From an uncultured Bacteroidales bacterium (lineage in GTDB: Bacteria > Bacteroidota > Bacteroidia > Bacteroidales > Paludibacteraceae), in NCBI GenBank assembly GCA_900317885.1, contig ONIM01000004.1, forward strand, positions 1 to 64,000: 64,000 nucleotides of DNA. The letters are read 5' to 3'. A model generated the notes under the pieces. That model had not been told where the DNA came from, did no database searches, and saw only the letters and a list, made by a program, of their open reading frames with translations. How positions within the stretch are numbered: the stretch's first letter is position 1; every line of letters begins with the position of its first letter. A program made the translations under genes and the position numbers. Positions 1 through 8,342 of the stretch are shown here, piece by piece.

Positions 1-1090
1 GACAAACATCGGTGAAGAAGTGTTCAGTTATTCACGCAAGTTGAACAAGGCGGTGATCAACAATGCCATCATCGGAAAGGGCCAGTTCTACAAAGCGACA
101 GGGTTAGAGACTATTGAAATAGGCACGAACCTGCGTGAGATACGCGCGTATGCTTTTCAGCAATGCCAACAACTCTGGTACATCCGCATGCCGGAAGCCA
201 ATGATTATTTCCGTGCGATAGACGGTGTACTTTTCTCTGCCGACACAACGGCTTTGGCCCTTTATCCGCCCAAGCATGACGGAAAAATTATTGAACTGCC
301 GGAGCAGACGACCACGCTGCGTTCCGGTTCGCTGAGAGGCATTGACAAGGACAAGTTGGTGCTTTCGAGGCAAACAACATTGCTGGAAAATGAAGTGTTC
401 GGCGGTTATTTCTGGGGCAATGATGTGACACCTGTTCTTGACACAATCGTAGCGCCGATGATGTCCGTTCCTGCAACGCAGGGCAATCCGTTTAACCTGC
501 TCAATCAAGCTCAAACAGTCCTTTTGGTGCCCTGTGATTCGCTCGCGGATATTTACCGAGCCAATAGCATCTGGAGGGGCTTTAATATCCAAGTGGACAG
601 TACACTTCTGGAGCTGCCGGAAAAAGAGCCGGAGGTAGAGACGCAACCCGACGAGCACAGCGTGCAGTTCACATGGCCGGCCGTGGAAGGTGCCAGCTAC
701 TACACACTCATCATCTGGGCGAACGAGGAGCGTACGGAGAAGATTTGTACGCTGACGTTCAATACCATGGGCCAGCTCGTCGAGATCAACTTCTCTAAAC
801 ATGCCCCTGCGCGTCTGCCGCAAGAGAAGGAAAGCAACTCTTTCTCTTTCCGGTACAACGGCTTGGATGAAAACACCGATTACTGGTTCACTCTCACGGC
901 TTCCGATGCCGATGAAACCGAGCTTTATTCCACTTCCGGTTCGTTCAAGACGCTCGGCAATCCAATACCGACAGGAGTGGACAATGAACCAAGTGACCAA
1001 GTACCAAGTACAAAGGTGCTTCGGAACGGACAGATCTATCTGATGTACGAAAAACAGATATACGATGTACAAGGCAAACGGATTGAATAG
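1..1090 (+). CDS. BspA-like leucine-rich repeat surface protein (5' truncated)
   Basis: The frame is open through the left edge (codons from base 2 read TNIGEEVF), so the start lies outside the window. The N-terminal half carries BspA/LRR_5-type repeats of the form 'xxIGxxxFxxCxxL', for example near bases 100-190. The middle, about bases 650-950, has a fibronectin-III-like strand pattern (VQFTWPAVEGASYYTLIIW, then LDENTDYWFTLTA). The last residues, NGQIYLMYEKQIYDVQGKRI, resemble the first half of a T9SS C-terminal domain but stop there. The family is secreted or surface exposed and often linked to adhesion; the role here is inferred. It is followed 15 bases later by a small membrane protein and then by a full-length paralogue. 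Confidence 0.85.
   Translation, partial: TNIGEEVFSYSRKLNKAVINNAIIGKGQFYKATGLETIEIGTNLREIRAYAFQQCQQLWYIRMPEANDYFRAIDGVLFSADTTALALYPPKHDGKIIELPEQTTTLRSGSLRGIDKDKLVLSRQTTLLENEVFGGYFWGNDVTPVLDTIVAPMMSVPATQGNPFNLLNQAQTVLLVPCDSLADIYRANSIWRGFNIQVDSTLLELPEKEPEVETQPDEHSVQFTWPAVEGASYYTLIIWANEERTEKICTLTFNTMGQLVEINFSKHAPARLPQEKESNSFSFRYNGLDENTDYWFTLTASDADETELYSTSGSFKTLGNPIPTGVDNEPSDQVPSTKVLRNGQIYLMYEKQIYDVQGKRIE
987..1012 (+). repeat. Short tandem repeat, ACCAAGT class, translated in frame
   Basis: Overlapping copies of an ACCAAGT-like heptamer encode PSDQVPSTKV between the FN3-like domain and the C-terminal tail of the BspA-like protein. This is one of several intragenic repeat tracts in the window. 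Confidence 0.6.
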
Positions 1091-1105
1091 AAACAAGCTA
1101 ATCCA

Positions 1106-1339
1106 ATGAAAAATAATACCGGAAATATTTATCTAGGAATAGCCGTTTTGCTGATAATAACCGCAATGGTCTCCGGAGGGGTGATTTATCTTCGGAATTC
1201 GGAAAAGAAAGGTCCTGTTACGCTCTCCTCCGAAGAACCCCCAAAAAGCGTTGAAACCGGAGAAAACGAGCCGATTCTCATTCTGCATAACGGCGAGGTA
1301 TATTCCTTGGACGGCAATAAAATAATACCCGTTAATTAA
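1106..1339 (+). CDS. Small single-pass membrane protein with sorting-tail-like C-terminus
   Basis: A 77-aa protein I do not recognise as a named family. Residues 8-27 (YLGIAVLLIITAMVSGGVIY) form one strong transmembrane segment, followed by RNSEKK as a probable cytoplasmic positive patch or stop-transfer. A Pro/Glu-rich linker leads to the end, ILILHNGEVYSLDGNKII. That end resembles the C-terminal tails of the two BspA-like proteins on either side (NGQIYLM...YDVQGKRI). It lies 15 bases after the first BspA gene and 12 bases before the second, so all three are probably co-transcribed. A function in anchoring or in pairing with its neighbours is only a guess. Confidence 0.7.
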   Translation: MKNNTGNIYLGIAVLLIITAMVSGGVIYLRNSEKKGPVTLSSEEPPKSVETGENEPILILHNGEVYSLDGNKIIPVN

Positions 1340-1351
1340 ACATAAAAACCT

Positions 1352-3328
1352 ATGAAAAAGACAATCTTTGTACTCTTGGTTATTCTGCCTCTGATGGCAG
1401 GTAATGGTTTTGCGACGGTCTATACCGGCAGTGTGGGACCGGAGTTGACGTACACGCTGGATTCCGGCACGGGGCATGTAGTGATCGAAGGCCGCGGAGC
1501 AATGACGTCGGACGATTTGAGTAACTATCCGAAGAGGGAGTATGTGAAGACCGTCTCCTTCCCGGAAGGGCTCACTTCTATCTGCGCGAACGCTTTCCAC
1601 GGGTGTTATAACCTGCAGTCGATTGTGCTGCCGGACAGCGTGGTCAGTATAGGTGCGTATGCTTTTCAGGAATGTACTAAGCTGACTACTGTCAATCTGG
1701 GCAAAGGAATCAAGACGATCGACACTCAGGCGTTCATTTTTTGCACCGCTTTGAGAAAGGTCAGATGGTCGGATTGTCTCGAATCCATCGGGAATATGGC
1801 TTTCTACAATTGTACCAATTTAGGGGATACCGTTTTCTTCCCCAAGACCTTCAAGACCATGGGATGGGAGGCTTTCGGATCGGAAAACTATAATAGTGCC
1901 TCCAAAGTGATGGTTTGGGAAGCGATACACGCAAATGATTTCATCCGATATGAATCGGACGTCCCGGGAGAGTGCCATTTCACCCATATCATTTTCGGCG
2001 ACTCGGTGGAATATATCCCAAATATGTTGTGCAAATTTATGTACAACGACTCCATCACCCTGCCGGAGACGGTCAAAGCCATCGGCGCGAGTGCTTTTAC
2101 GAATTGCTCCCGGTTGCAGAAAATCCATATCCCCGAAGGAGTGACGAGTATCGGCGCAAGTGCTTTTGCGGGTTGCAAGAAGCTGAAACAGCTGGTTTTA
2201 CCGGCCGGTCTGCAGGAGATTCCGGAGCAGTTATGCAACCTTTGCGAAGCCTTAGACTCCGTCAGACTGCCGGCCGGACTGACGATTATTCCCCAGAAAG
2301 CGTTTAACGGCTGCTCGGCGTTGCGATCGATAAAAATCCCTAATTCGGTAACCAATATCGGAAACAATGCCTTTGCGGGTTGTCCGTTGGATACGGTGGT
2401 TTTGCCGTCTTCGCTCAACGTGTTAGGTGATGGCGTTTTCAATCAATTATTTTTATCCACCAGCCCGAAACACCTGGTTCTAAACGACAAGTTGGTAGCA
2501 ACGGGAATGGGTACTTTCGCTAATTGGAGCGACCTGGAGAGTATCGTCATCGGCAAGAATGTATCTATTCTCGGTCAAGACTGCTTCATGGCGGATTCGC
2601 TGGTGACGGACATCACCTGCTATGCCTCCCAGCCGCCGCTCATCTATGATGCTACGTTTGACGGCGTGCCGGACACCGCTACGGTACATGTGCTGTCCGG
2701 GAGTGTAGCGGCATACAGGTCTGCGCAATACTGGTCCCGATTCCGCATCGTGGCTTTGGACGGCGAAGAAATTATACAACGCTCTGTAACCGTCGATCCG
2801 GGACAGACGACTGCGGACTTCACCTGGCCGACAGACAGCGCGGCGCATAGTTATCAGATAGACATTTACAAAGACGGCGCGGTCTTCTGCAAGCTGACCT
2901 TAGGAGCCAGGGGACAGCTGCTGGCGATTAATTTCTCCGCGCCGGGAAGAGAAATGTCAAATTTGAAATCTCAAATCTCAAATGCTGACAGTTGTCAGCC
3001 CTACACCCTTTCCTTCAAGGTCACAGGTCTGGATGAGGCCTCGCGATACACATATGTATTGTCTGTTTTGGATGAGAATGACACGCCGCTGCACGTCTAT
3101 GTGGGAGATTTCGCCACCTTGGGTTATAGCGGAGAGTTGCAATACGACGGTAACGAACTTATCCCGACCCCTCCGATCATTCCGGGCGACCCGGATGGAC
3201 AAAGTGTCATTACCGGCATCGAGGAAACCGGCTCGGAGGTCCCCGAGCAAAAAGCCATTATTGAAGGACGACTTCTCTTTATTACACCGCAAGGTACCTA
3301 TGATATAACCGGAAAACGGATCGAGTAA
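1352..3328 (+). CDS. BspA-like leucine-rich repeat protein with FN3-like domain
   Basis: A 658-aa secreted protein. Residues 1-21 (MKKTIFVLLVILPLMAGNGF) are a signal peptide. Residues about 60-440 hold at least ten LRR_5 units with the alternating pattern 'IGxxAFxxCxxLxxIxLPxxV'. An FN3-like segment follows (about 475-600, with TTADFTWPTDSAAHSYQIDI). The end, EGRLLFITPQGTYDITGKRI, matches the short tail of the truncated paralogue upstream. BspA-like LRR proteins are surface adhesins or ligand binders in several Bacteroidales; the ligand here is unknown. A repeat tract encoding NLKSQISN is inserted in the FN3-like region. The start is supported by the signal peptide. Confidence 0.9.
   Translation: MKKTIFVLLVILPLMAGNGFATVYTGSVGPELTYTLDSGTGHVVIEGRGAMTSDDLSNYPKREYVKTVSFPEGLTSICANAFHGCYNLQSIVLPDSVVSIGAYAFQECTKLTTVNLGKGIKTIDTQAFIFCTALRKVRWSDCLESIGNMAFYNCTNLGDTVFFPKTFKTMGWEAFGSENYNSASKVMVWEAIHANDFIRYESDVPGECHFTHIIFGDSVEYIPNMLCKFMYNDSITLPETVKAIGASAFTNCSRLQKIHIPEGVTSIGASAFAGCKKLKQLVLPAGLQEIPEQLCNLCEALDSVRLPAGLTIIPQKAFNGCSALRSIKIPNSVTNIGNNAFAGCPLDTVVLPSSLNVLGDGVFNQLFLSTSPKHLVLNDKLVATGMGTFANWSDLESIVIGKNVSILGQDCFMADSLVTDITCYASQPPLIYDATFDGVPDTATVHVLSGSVAAYRSAQYWSRFRIVALDGEEIIQRSVTVDPGQTTADFTWPTDSAAHSYQIDIYKDGAVFCKLTLGARGQLLAINFSAPGREMSNLKSQISNADSCQPYTLSFKVTGLDEASRYTYVLSVLDENDTPLHVYVGDFATLGYSGELQYDGNELIPTPPIIPGDPDGQSVITGIEETGSEVPEQKAIIEGRLLFITPQGTYDITGKRIE
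2956..2983 (+). repeat. Short tandem repeat, CAAATCT class, translated in frame
   Basis: CAAATTTGAAATCTCAAATC-type repetition encodes MSNLKSQISNA inside a loop of the FN3-like domain. The same kind of unit recurs, in related versions, in pepD, rnhA and the NRPS. Confidence 0.65.
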
Positions 3329-3338
3329 GCAAGATTTT

Positions 3339-6300
3339 ATGACACGCGTATTTATGTGGATAAATACTGTGCTGATAAGCATGGTATTAGGGGCAACCCA
3401 TACCTCTGCGCAGAGTTTGACACCCTGGAGCGGAGGTACACAAATGCCCGATTTCAACGGAGAAATCTACACCATCCGGACTGCTGAAGAGTTAGCATGG
3501 ATAGCCGCAGCAAGCCGCACGGATGATTTTGCAGGGAAGACCATTCTTCTGGCTTCAGACCTTGATTTAGGGGGAAACGGCTCTACTCCGCCGAGTTGGG
3601 AACCGATAGGCAGCGCAGCCAGACCGTTTCAGGGCGAGTTGGACGGAGACAACCATGTGATTTATAATCTGTACATGCTCTCTTCGCTCTTCCCTGCCGG
3701 CGCAGGACTGATTGCAGAAAGCGGGAACTCAGCGGTCGTTCACCATCTGGGTATCGCGCAGGGACAAATCATGACGGACGCTACCAGTAATGTCGGATGT
3801 CTCACAGGAATCAACCGCGGACAGATACACCATTGTTTTAATATGGCGCAGATTATCGCGCACAATGGTGATAACATCGGTGGTCTCGTGGGTACTAACT
3901 ACGGCGGAATCAGCTATTCATACAACGCCGGGATCATCACTGACGGCAACAATCATGTAGGCGGATTAGTGGGCTATAACAAAGCCACCGCCGTTTTGAA
4001 CAACTGCTACAACATAGGGTATTGCAAGGGAACCGACCATGTAGGCGCGCTATTCGGCAAGAACGAAGCGCCGCAGGGGAATCTGACGACGGTGTTCTTC
4101 GACCAACAGCTGACACGTATGTACGCCACCGGATACGGAGCCGCAGATCCCATCCTCACAGACAACACCCAATACGCGATTGCCAAATCGTCCGATTTCA
4201 TCGGGCTTTCAAGTCCTTACTATGAGAATCCGGAAGATGAATGGAGGTGCTTTGCAGGAGGCTATGAGAGCCACCCGCAGCTGGTTTGTTTTTCCAACCA
4301 CATTGCCTCGGAGCTTTCCGTCAAAGCCGTTTTACTGAACGCAGAGACCGTGCCGATCATGCGCGCGGAGGGAGTGGGTGCTCCGGAAGAAGGAAACAAA
4401 CCGCGTAATAGTATAGGTCTGGAGAGGCTGAACAGTTCGGCCTTTGGTTCCGGTGATTGGTACTCGCCGAGTCCGGATGTTATTTTTATTCCCAATCCCA
4501 AGGGTGCGTCGGCAGAAGTGAAACGGCCTTGCGGCAATCAGGAGGTGATCCTGACCATCAGTTGCGGTCCGGCAGTGAAGCAGGTGTACACGATTGTAAA
4601 GGGGTATGAAGCCTTCGATGCCGGCATCGTGGCCGGAGTATATTCTGCCTGCTGGAATGAGGAGGATGTACGATTTAAGGACAAGAACAACAGCGGAAAG
4701 GAAGCCAGCGGCGGAAAAGACGACGAGCAGGACCATACGAACGCATCCTACCAATACATGATTATCCGCGACACCATCTTGGGCCACGATGAGAACGGCT
4801 TTCCGGATAGTTATGAACCGATGGATACTTTTTATATGGCGCAACCTACCTATGATGAGTGGGCTATGCCGACAGATGTAGCGGGCGAGTACGCCTTCCG
4901 CAGATATGTCCATGATACCAAATGCAAGACCGAATGGACGGCATCAAAAGGCGGAACGGGCGAAGCAGAAGGGAGGCTTTTTCTTTCCGTCCGCCAGAGG
5001 TTTGATCCGGGTGATTTATACGAAGACACCGATACTATCTACGGCCTTCCGCAAGTATTGACGATACAAAGCAAGATGGATGCCTCTGGAGGAAGAGAGG
5101 TATTTGAGTATATATGGAAAATGGAGCACGCCGTGCTGGATACTGCGACGCAGAGTTGGAGTCCCGTTCCGGATGACACGCGAGAACCGCTGTATATAGG
5201 CTCTGTAAAAGTAAGTACGCCATCGTTTGACTATACTTTCACAAGCCCCGGAGAGTACACCTTTAGCCGCAAGGTGAGCGAAGCAACCTGCCAAGCATTA
5301 CCTCTACCATGCGAGCACGCGCACAAAGTAGTGGCCTTTAATACGATCCATCCGGGGAAGATAGAATCCTACGAACGCGAGTTATGCACCCCTGTTTGTA
5401 CAGATACCGTCCGGGAGACTGAAACTGTAACCGGAGGAAACGGCATTTATACCTACCGATGGCTTTGCAACGACGTCGTTATTCCTGAGAGCGATACAAC
5501 GGAACTGGAGATAGCCCGTATCCCGATGGTCAACGGTGAGATATACACGTTCCGTAGAGAAGTAAAGGACAACACCGGACTGATGGATTGGCAGAGATCG
5601 GAAGGAGAAGTAGTCATTCGTGTGTATAGTGCATATAACGCCGGTTCCATCGGGGAAATAGAGGAGCAGGTTTGCCTGGAGAACGGGACGATACAGGAAG
5701 TAGAGATGCATATCAGCGATGATGAGAGTGCGAGCGGAGAAGGAGATTTCACGTATTGCTGGTTGTTGTACCGCGGAGGAGACGGAGAAGAACTTCTGGA
5801 TACCTTACGGGTTAATTCGGCCTCTTTGGATACTACCATTACGCTGAGCCGTTACGGTCTGGCCGTGCCGGTAACGGTTTGCGTCAAGCGGGCCGTACAG
5901 AACTCCAGATGCGTGACCGAATGGCAACACTCGGCCAACACCGCCACGTGGAGACTTGGACGAGCAGAGAAGCGAAGAAAGGTTGTCACCGTTTGTATGA
6001 CCGACATGCCTTACCATGGTATATACTCCTTTGCCGACGGGACTACGAAGGAATACTCTTTCTCCGAGACAGGGGAAACAGTAGTGATGACCGACCGGAC
6101 AGAGGAAGGTTGTCCGCTGGAAGTGAGTTTGGTTTGCCAAGTTACCCCGGTGCCCGTAGTGGAGGTCAAGCCGGTGATCTCTATTTGCGAATCCGACGCC
6201 TCTATGGAGATACATTATGACATCCGTGAAGGCCACCCGGACCTATACGACCTGATCGTTTCCGAAAAAGCCGCTGCCTTAGGATTTGTCTCCGTCTATG

Positions 6301-6860
6301 GGGAAGAGTTGCCTGCCGAAGGACCGATAGTAGTACCCATACCCGGCGAATTACCCATAACTATGCTCGATTTCACCGTGCTTTTTTACGCATCATCGGC
6401 CGGAGAGAGCGAGTGCAGAGGCCTTCCTCATGAGATACAGGCTTCCGTAGATCTGGACGGATTGGTTCATCGCAAAGGAAACGATGTACTCTTCGTAGAC
6501 AACAGCGGAAAGAATAATGACGCGGGCCTGACTTTTACCGCTTATCAATGGTATCGGAACGGAGAACGGATGGAAAACGCAACAGAGCAATTTTACTATG
6601 AGTACCTCGGTTTGAACGGTTACTACCAGGTAGAGATGACCGGGGATGACGGCATAGTCTATCGTAGTTGTGTATACGAAATGCGACCTACCGAAGGATT
6701 AGAGGAAACAGCTGTCTTACCCGTCTGGAGCGAAGGAGAGACGGAGATTTATACTATGGACGGCAGGAGATGCGTTCATGCCGATGGAAGCGGGATTTAT
6801 CTCATCCGATGGCATGACGGGAAGACACAAATACAAATCCGTAAAATACTTATACCATGA
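3339..6860 (+). CDS. GLUG-motif secreted protein with T9SS type A sorting domain
   Basis: An 1173-aa protein with an N-terminal signal peptide (about residues 1-25, ending THTSAQ). Residues about 130-245 contain GLUG-type repeats (NIGGLVGTNYGGISYSYNAG, HVGGLVGYNKATAVLNNCYN), a motif common in surface adhesins and metallopeptidase-like proteins. The middle is made of beta-rich Ig/PKD-like stretches that I cannot assign further. The last 40 residues read as a type A T9SS C-terminal domain: 'IYTMDGRRC', then 'GIYLIRWHDGK', then 'RKILIP'. Export through the T9SS to the surface is therefore likely. It overlaps the next gene by 4 bases (ATGA), which implies translational coupling to an OmpA-barrel protein. 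Confidence 0.85.
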   Translation: MTRVFMWINTVLISMVLGATHTSAQSLTPWSGGTQMPDFNGEIYTIRTAEELAWIAAASRTDDFAGKTILLASDLDLGGNGSTPPSWEPIGSAARPFQGELDGDNHVIYNLYMLSSLFPAGAGLIAESGNSAVVHHLGIAQGQIMTDATSNVGCLTGINRGQIHHCFNMAQIIAHNGDNIGGLVGTNYGGISYSYNAGIITDGNNHVGGLVGYNKATAVLNNCYNIGYCKGTDHVGALFGKNEAPQGNLTTVFFDQQLTRMYATGYGAADPILTDNTQYAIAKSSDFIGLSSPYYENPEDEWRCFAGGYESHPQLVCFSNHIASELSVKAVLLNAETVPIMRAEGVGAPEEGNKPRNSIGLERLNSSAFGSGDWYSPSPDVIFIPNPKGASAEVKRPCGNQEVILTISCGPAVKQVYTIVKGYEAFDAGIVAGVYSACWNEEDVRFKDKNNSGKEASGGKDDEQDHTNASYQYMIIRDTILGHDENGFPDSYEPMDTFYMAQPTYDEWAMPTDVAGEYAFRRYVHDTKCKTEWTASKGGTGEAEGRLFLSVRQRFDPGDLYEDTDTIYGLPQVLTIQSKMDASGGREVFEYIWKMEHAVLDTATQSWSPVPDDTREPLYIGSVKVSTPSFDYTFTSPGEYTFSRKVSEATCQALPLPCEHAHKVVAFNTIHPGKIESYERELCTPVCTDTVRETETVTGGNGIYTYRWLCNDVVIPESDTTELEIARIPMVNGEIYTFRREVKDNTGLMDWQRSEGEVVIRVYSAYNAGSIGEIEEQVCLENGTIQEVEMHISDDESASGEGDFTYCWLLYRGGDGEELLDTLRVNSASLDTTITLSRYGLAVPVTVCVKRAVQNSRCVTEWQHSANTATWRLGRAEKRRKVVTVCMTDMPYHGIYSFADGTTKEYSFSETGETVVMTDRTEEGCPLEVSLVCQVTPVPVVEVKPVISICESDASMEIHYDIREGHPDLYDLIVSEKAAALGFVSVYGEELPAEGPIVVPIPGELPITMLDFTVLFYASSAGESECRGLPHEIQASVDLDGLVHRKGNDVLFVDNSGKNNDAGLTFTAYQWYRNGERMENATEQFYYEYLGLNGYYQVEMTGDDGIVYRSCVYEMRPTEGLEETAVLPVWSEGETEIYTMDGRRCVHADGSGIYLIRWHDGKTQIQIRKILIP

Positions 6861-8281
6861 AACGCATCGGAATCATCATTTTCTCCGTTTTCATCGTTGT
6901 TTGTACCGATGTTTCCGGTAAGCAGAAAGCACCGGAAGAGAAGCCCGTTCGTCATTATATAGATATCTACGGAGCCGGAGGCGTGAGTCATTGGAATTAT
7001 CCGTTGACCGGAGGGGAAGTGACTATCGGAGGTGCTTTTTCTGCAGGCGCAGGATACACGTTCTTTTTTCTTCCCGGTATCGGCGTGCAGGCAGGATTGT
7101 CTTTCAGCCGCATAGCCTCCTCAGCCCGACTAACCCAACCGATGGAATGGCGCGAATGGCAGGACGGCTCTGCTCTAACCGACTATATGGGCGAGACATA
7201 TATCCATCGTACCGAACTTGATCATTGGCAAGAGAATCAGCAGGCCTATTTATTAGAGATACCGGTAGGATTGCGGTTCAGGTATTTCAAGAACCGCGAG
7301 AGCCGGATCGGATTGCACGCCGCTGCCGGACTGAAAGTTGCTTTTCCCGTGATAGCGGGTTATACCCGTGTCTCGGGGGATATCACCCACACCGGATGGT
7401 ATGAGCAATGGCAACTATTGCTCCATGATCTCCCGGGCAGGTTTGAGACCGAGAGGTTCCGTGAACCGCAGGAAGAAAGCATGGCTGACCGACTGCATAT
7501 AATCAACGCAGAGGCCTACGCCGAGTTAGGAACCGCCATCCGGATCAACCCGCATCTTGAACTCTACGTAGCGGCATTCGGGCAGATGATGATCAATGAT
7601 TTCTGCGCTATTCAGCAAAATGAAAAAACCGCTTTGGGATTTCGAAACGAGACAAACCGATACGCGTTCATGAACGAATACCGGGGACTTACCGGCACGG
7701 ATAAAACCGGTAGCAGCCACCCCTGGATGGCCGGCGTGAAAGCAGGTCTGTCCATATGGCCCGGAAAGACCGACAAAGAGAAGAAAAGAGAACTGAAGGA
7801 ACTCCAGAAACAATTCCCGGAAATGGCCGCTAAGAAGGTCGTACATGATACCATCTACCTGCATGATACCATAGTTATCCGAAACACGGGATTGATTCAC
7901 GACGCCATCTGCTCCTCTCCCCAAAAAAGATTAGATTCATTGCTGTCGGAAGCAGTAATATGGTTCCATCTGGACGAATATATTCCGATTCTTGAGCCGG
8001 CATATATATTGGATTCCATAGCTGCGATGATGCATCGTCATCCAAGCCTGCGTATTCACGTTAACGGGCATGCTTGCCGGCTTGGGACAGAACGCTATAA
8101 CCAACGTCTGGCCCTCCTGCGCGCCCAAGCGGTAGCCGCATTGCTGGAAGAAAAAGGTATCTCAGGAGACCGGATGTTCGTCTGGTCATACGGAGCCAAC
8201 AAACCCTATAGATATAATTCCGAAAAACAATTATCCAAAGACCGCCGTGTCGAAATCATTCCCGATTTGAGGGAAAAATGA
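6857..8281 (+). CDS. Outer membrane beta-barrel protein with C-terminal OmpA domain
   Basis: A 474-aa protein with a signal peptide (MKRIGIIIFSVFIVVCTDVS). Residues about 30-310 are a predicted outer membrane barrel with alternating aromatic strands (AGYTFFFLPGIGVQAGLSF and similar). Residues about 370-470 are an OmpA-type peptidoglycan-binding domain: VNGHACRLGTERYNQRLALL with Arg pairs, and SKDRRVEI near the end. It therefore probably tethers the outer membrane to the cell wall. The barrel is related to that of the protein at 15896-17410 (shared 'FMNEY', 'SHPW.AGVK.GL'). It is coupled by an ATGA overlap to a T9SS cargo gene, so it may serve as that cargo's outer membrane partner. Confidence 0.85.
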   Translation: MKRIGIIIFSVFIVVCTDVSGKQKAPEEKPVRHYIDIYGAGGVSHWNYPLTGGEVTIGGAFSAGAGYTFFFLPGIGVQAGLSFSRIASSARLTQPMEWREWQDGSALTDYMGETYIHRTELDHWQENQQAYLLEIPVGLRFRYFKNRESRIGLHAAAGLKVAFPVIAGYTRVSGDITHTGWYEQWQLLLHDLPGRFETERFREPQEESMADRLHIINAEAYAELGTAIRINPHLELYVAAFGQMMINDFCAIQQNEKTALGFRNETNRYAFMNEYRGLTGTDKTGSSHPWMAGVKAGLSIWPGKTDKEKKRELKELQKQFPEMAAKKVVHDTIYLHDTIVIRNTGLIHDAICSSPQKRLDSLLSEAVIWFHLDEYIPILEPAYILDSIAAMMHRHPSLRIHVNGHACRLGTERYNQRLALLRAQAVAALLEEKGISGDRMFVWSYGANKPYRYNSEKQLSKDRRVEIIPDLREK

Positions 8282-8290
8282 TTTTAACTC

Positions 8291-8321
8291 TTGCATATAT
8301 CAAAAAAAAACAGTACCTTTG
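8291..8321 (+). promoter_or_regulatory. Bacteroidota-type promoter for the four-repeat T9SS cargo gene
   Basis: TTG at 8291-8293 (-33 element), exactly 20 bases containing an A-tract and ACAG, then TACCTTTG at 8314-8321 (-7 element). It matches the window-wide extended promoter form. It also shows that a possible TTG start codon at 8319 is inside the promoter, so translation begins at ATG 8343. Confidence 0.8.
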
Positions 8322-8342
8322 CGGGCAAAATTCCAGAGACAA

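Noticed and set aside
104..1096. Long open frame (330 aa) on the minus strand opposite the first BspA-like gene
   Set aside because: No domain, signal or start context; it mirrors a well-supported plus-strand gene and has the odd composition of an antisense frame.
8319..8342. Upstream TTG start for the four-repeat cargo
   Set aside because: The TTG is part of the -7 promoter element, and the signal peptide begins properly at ATG 8343.
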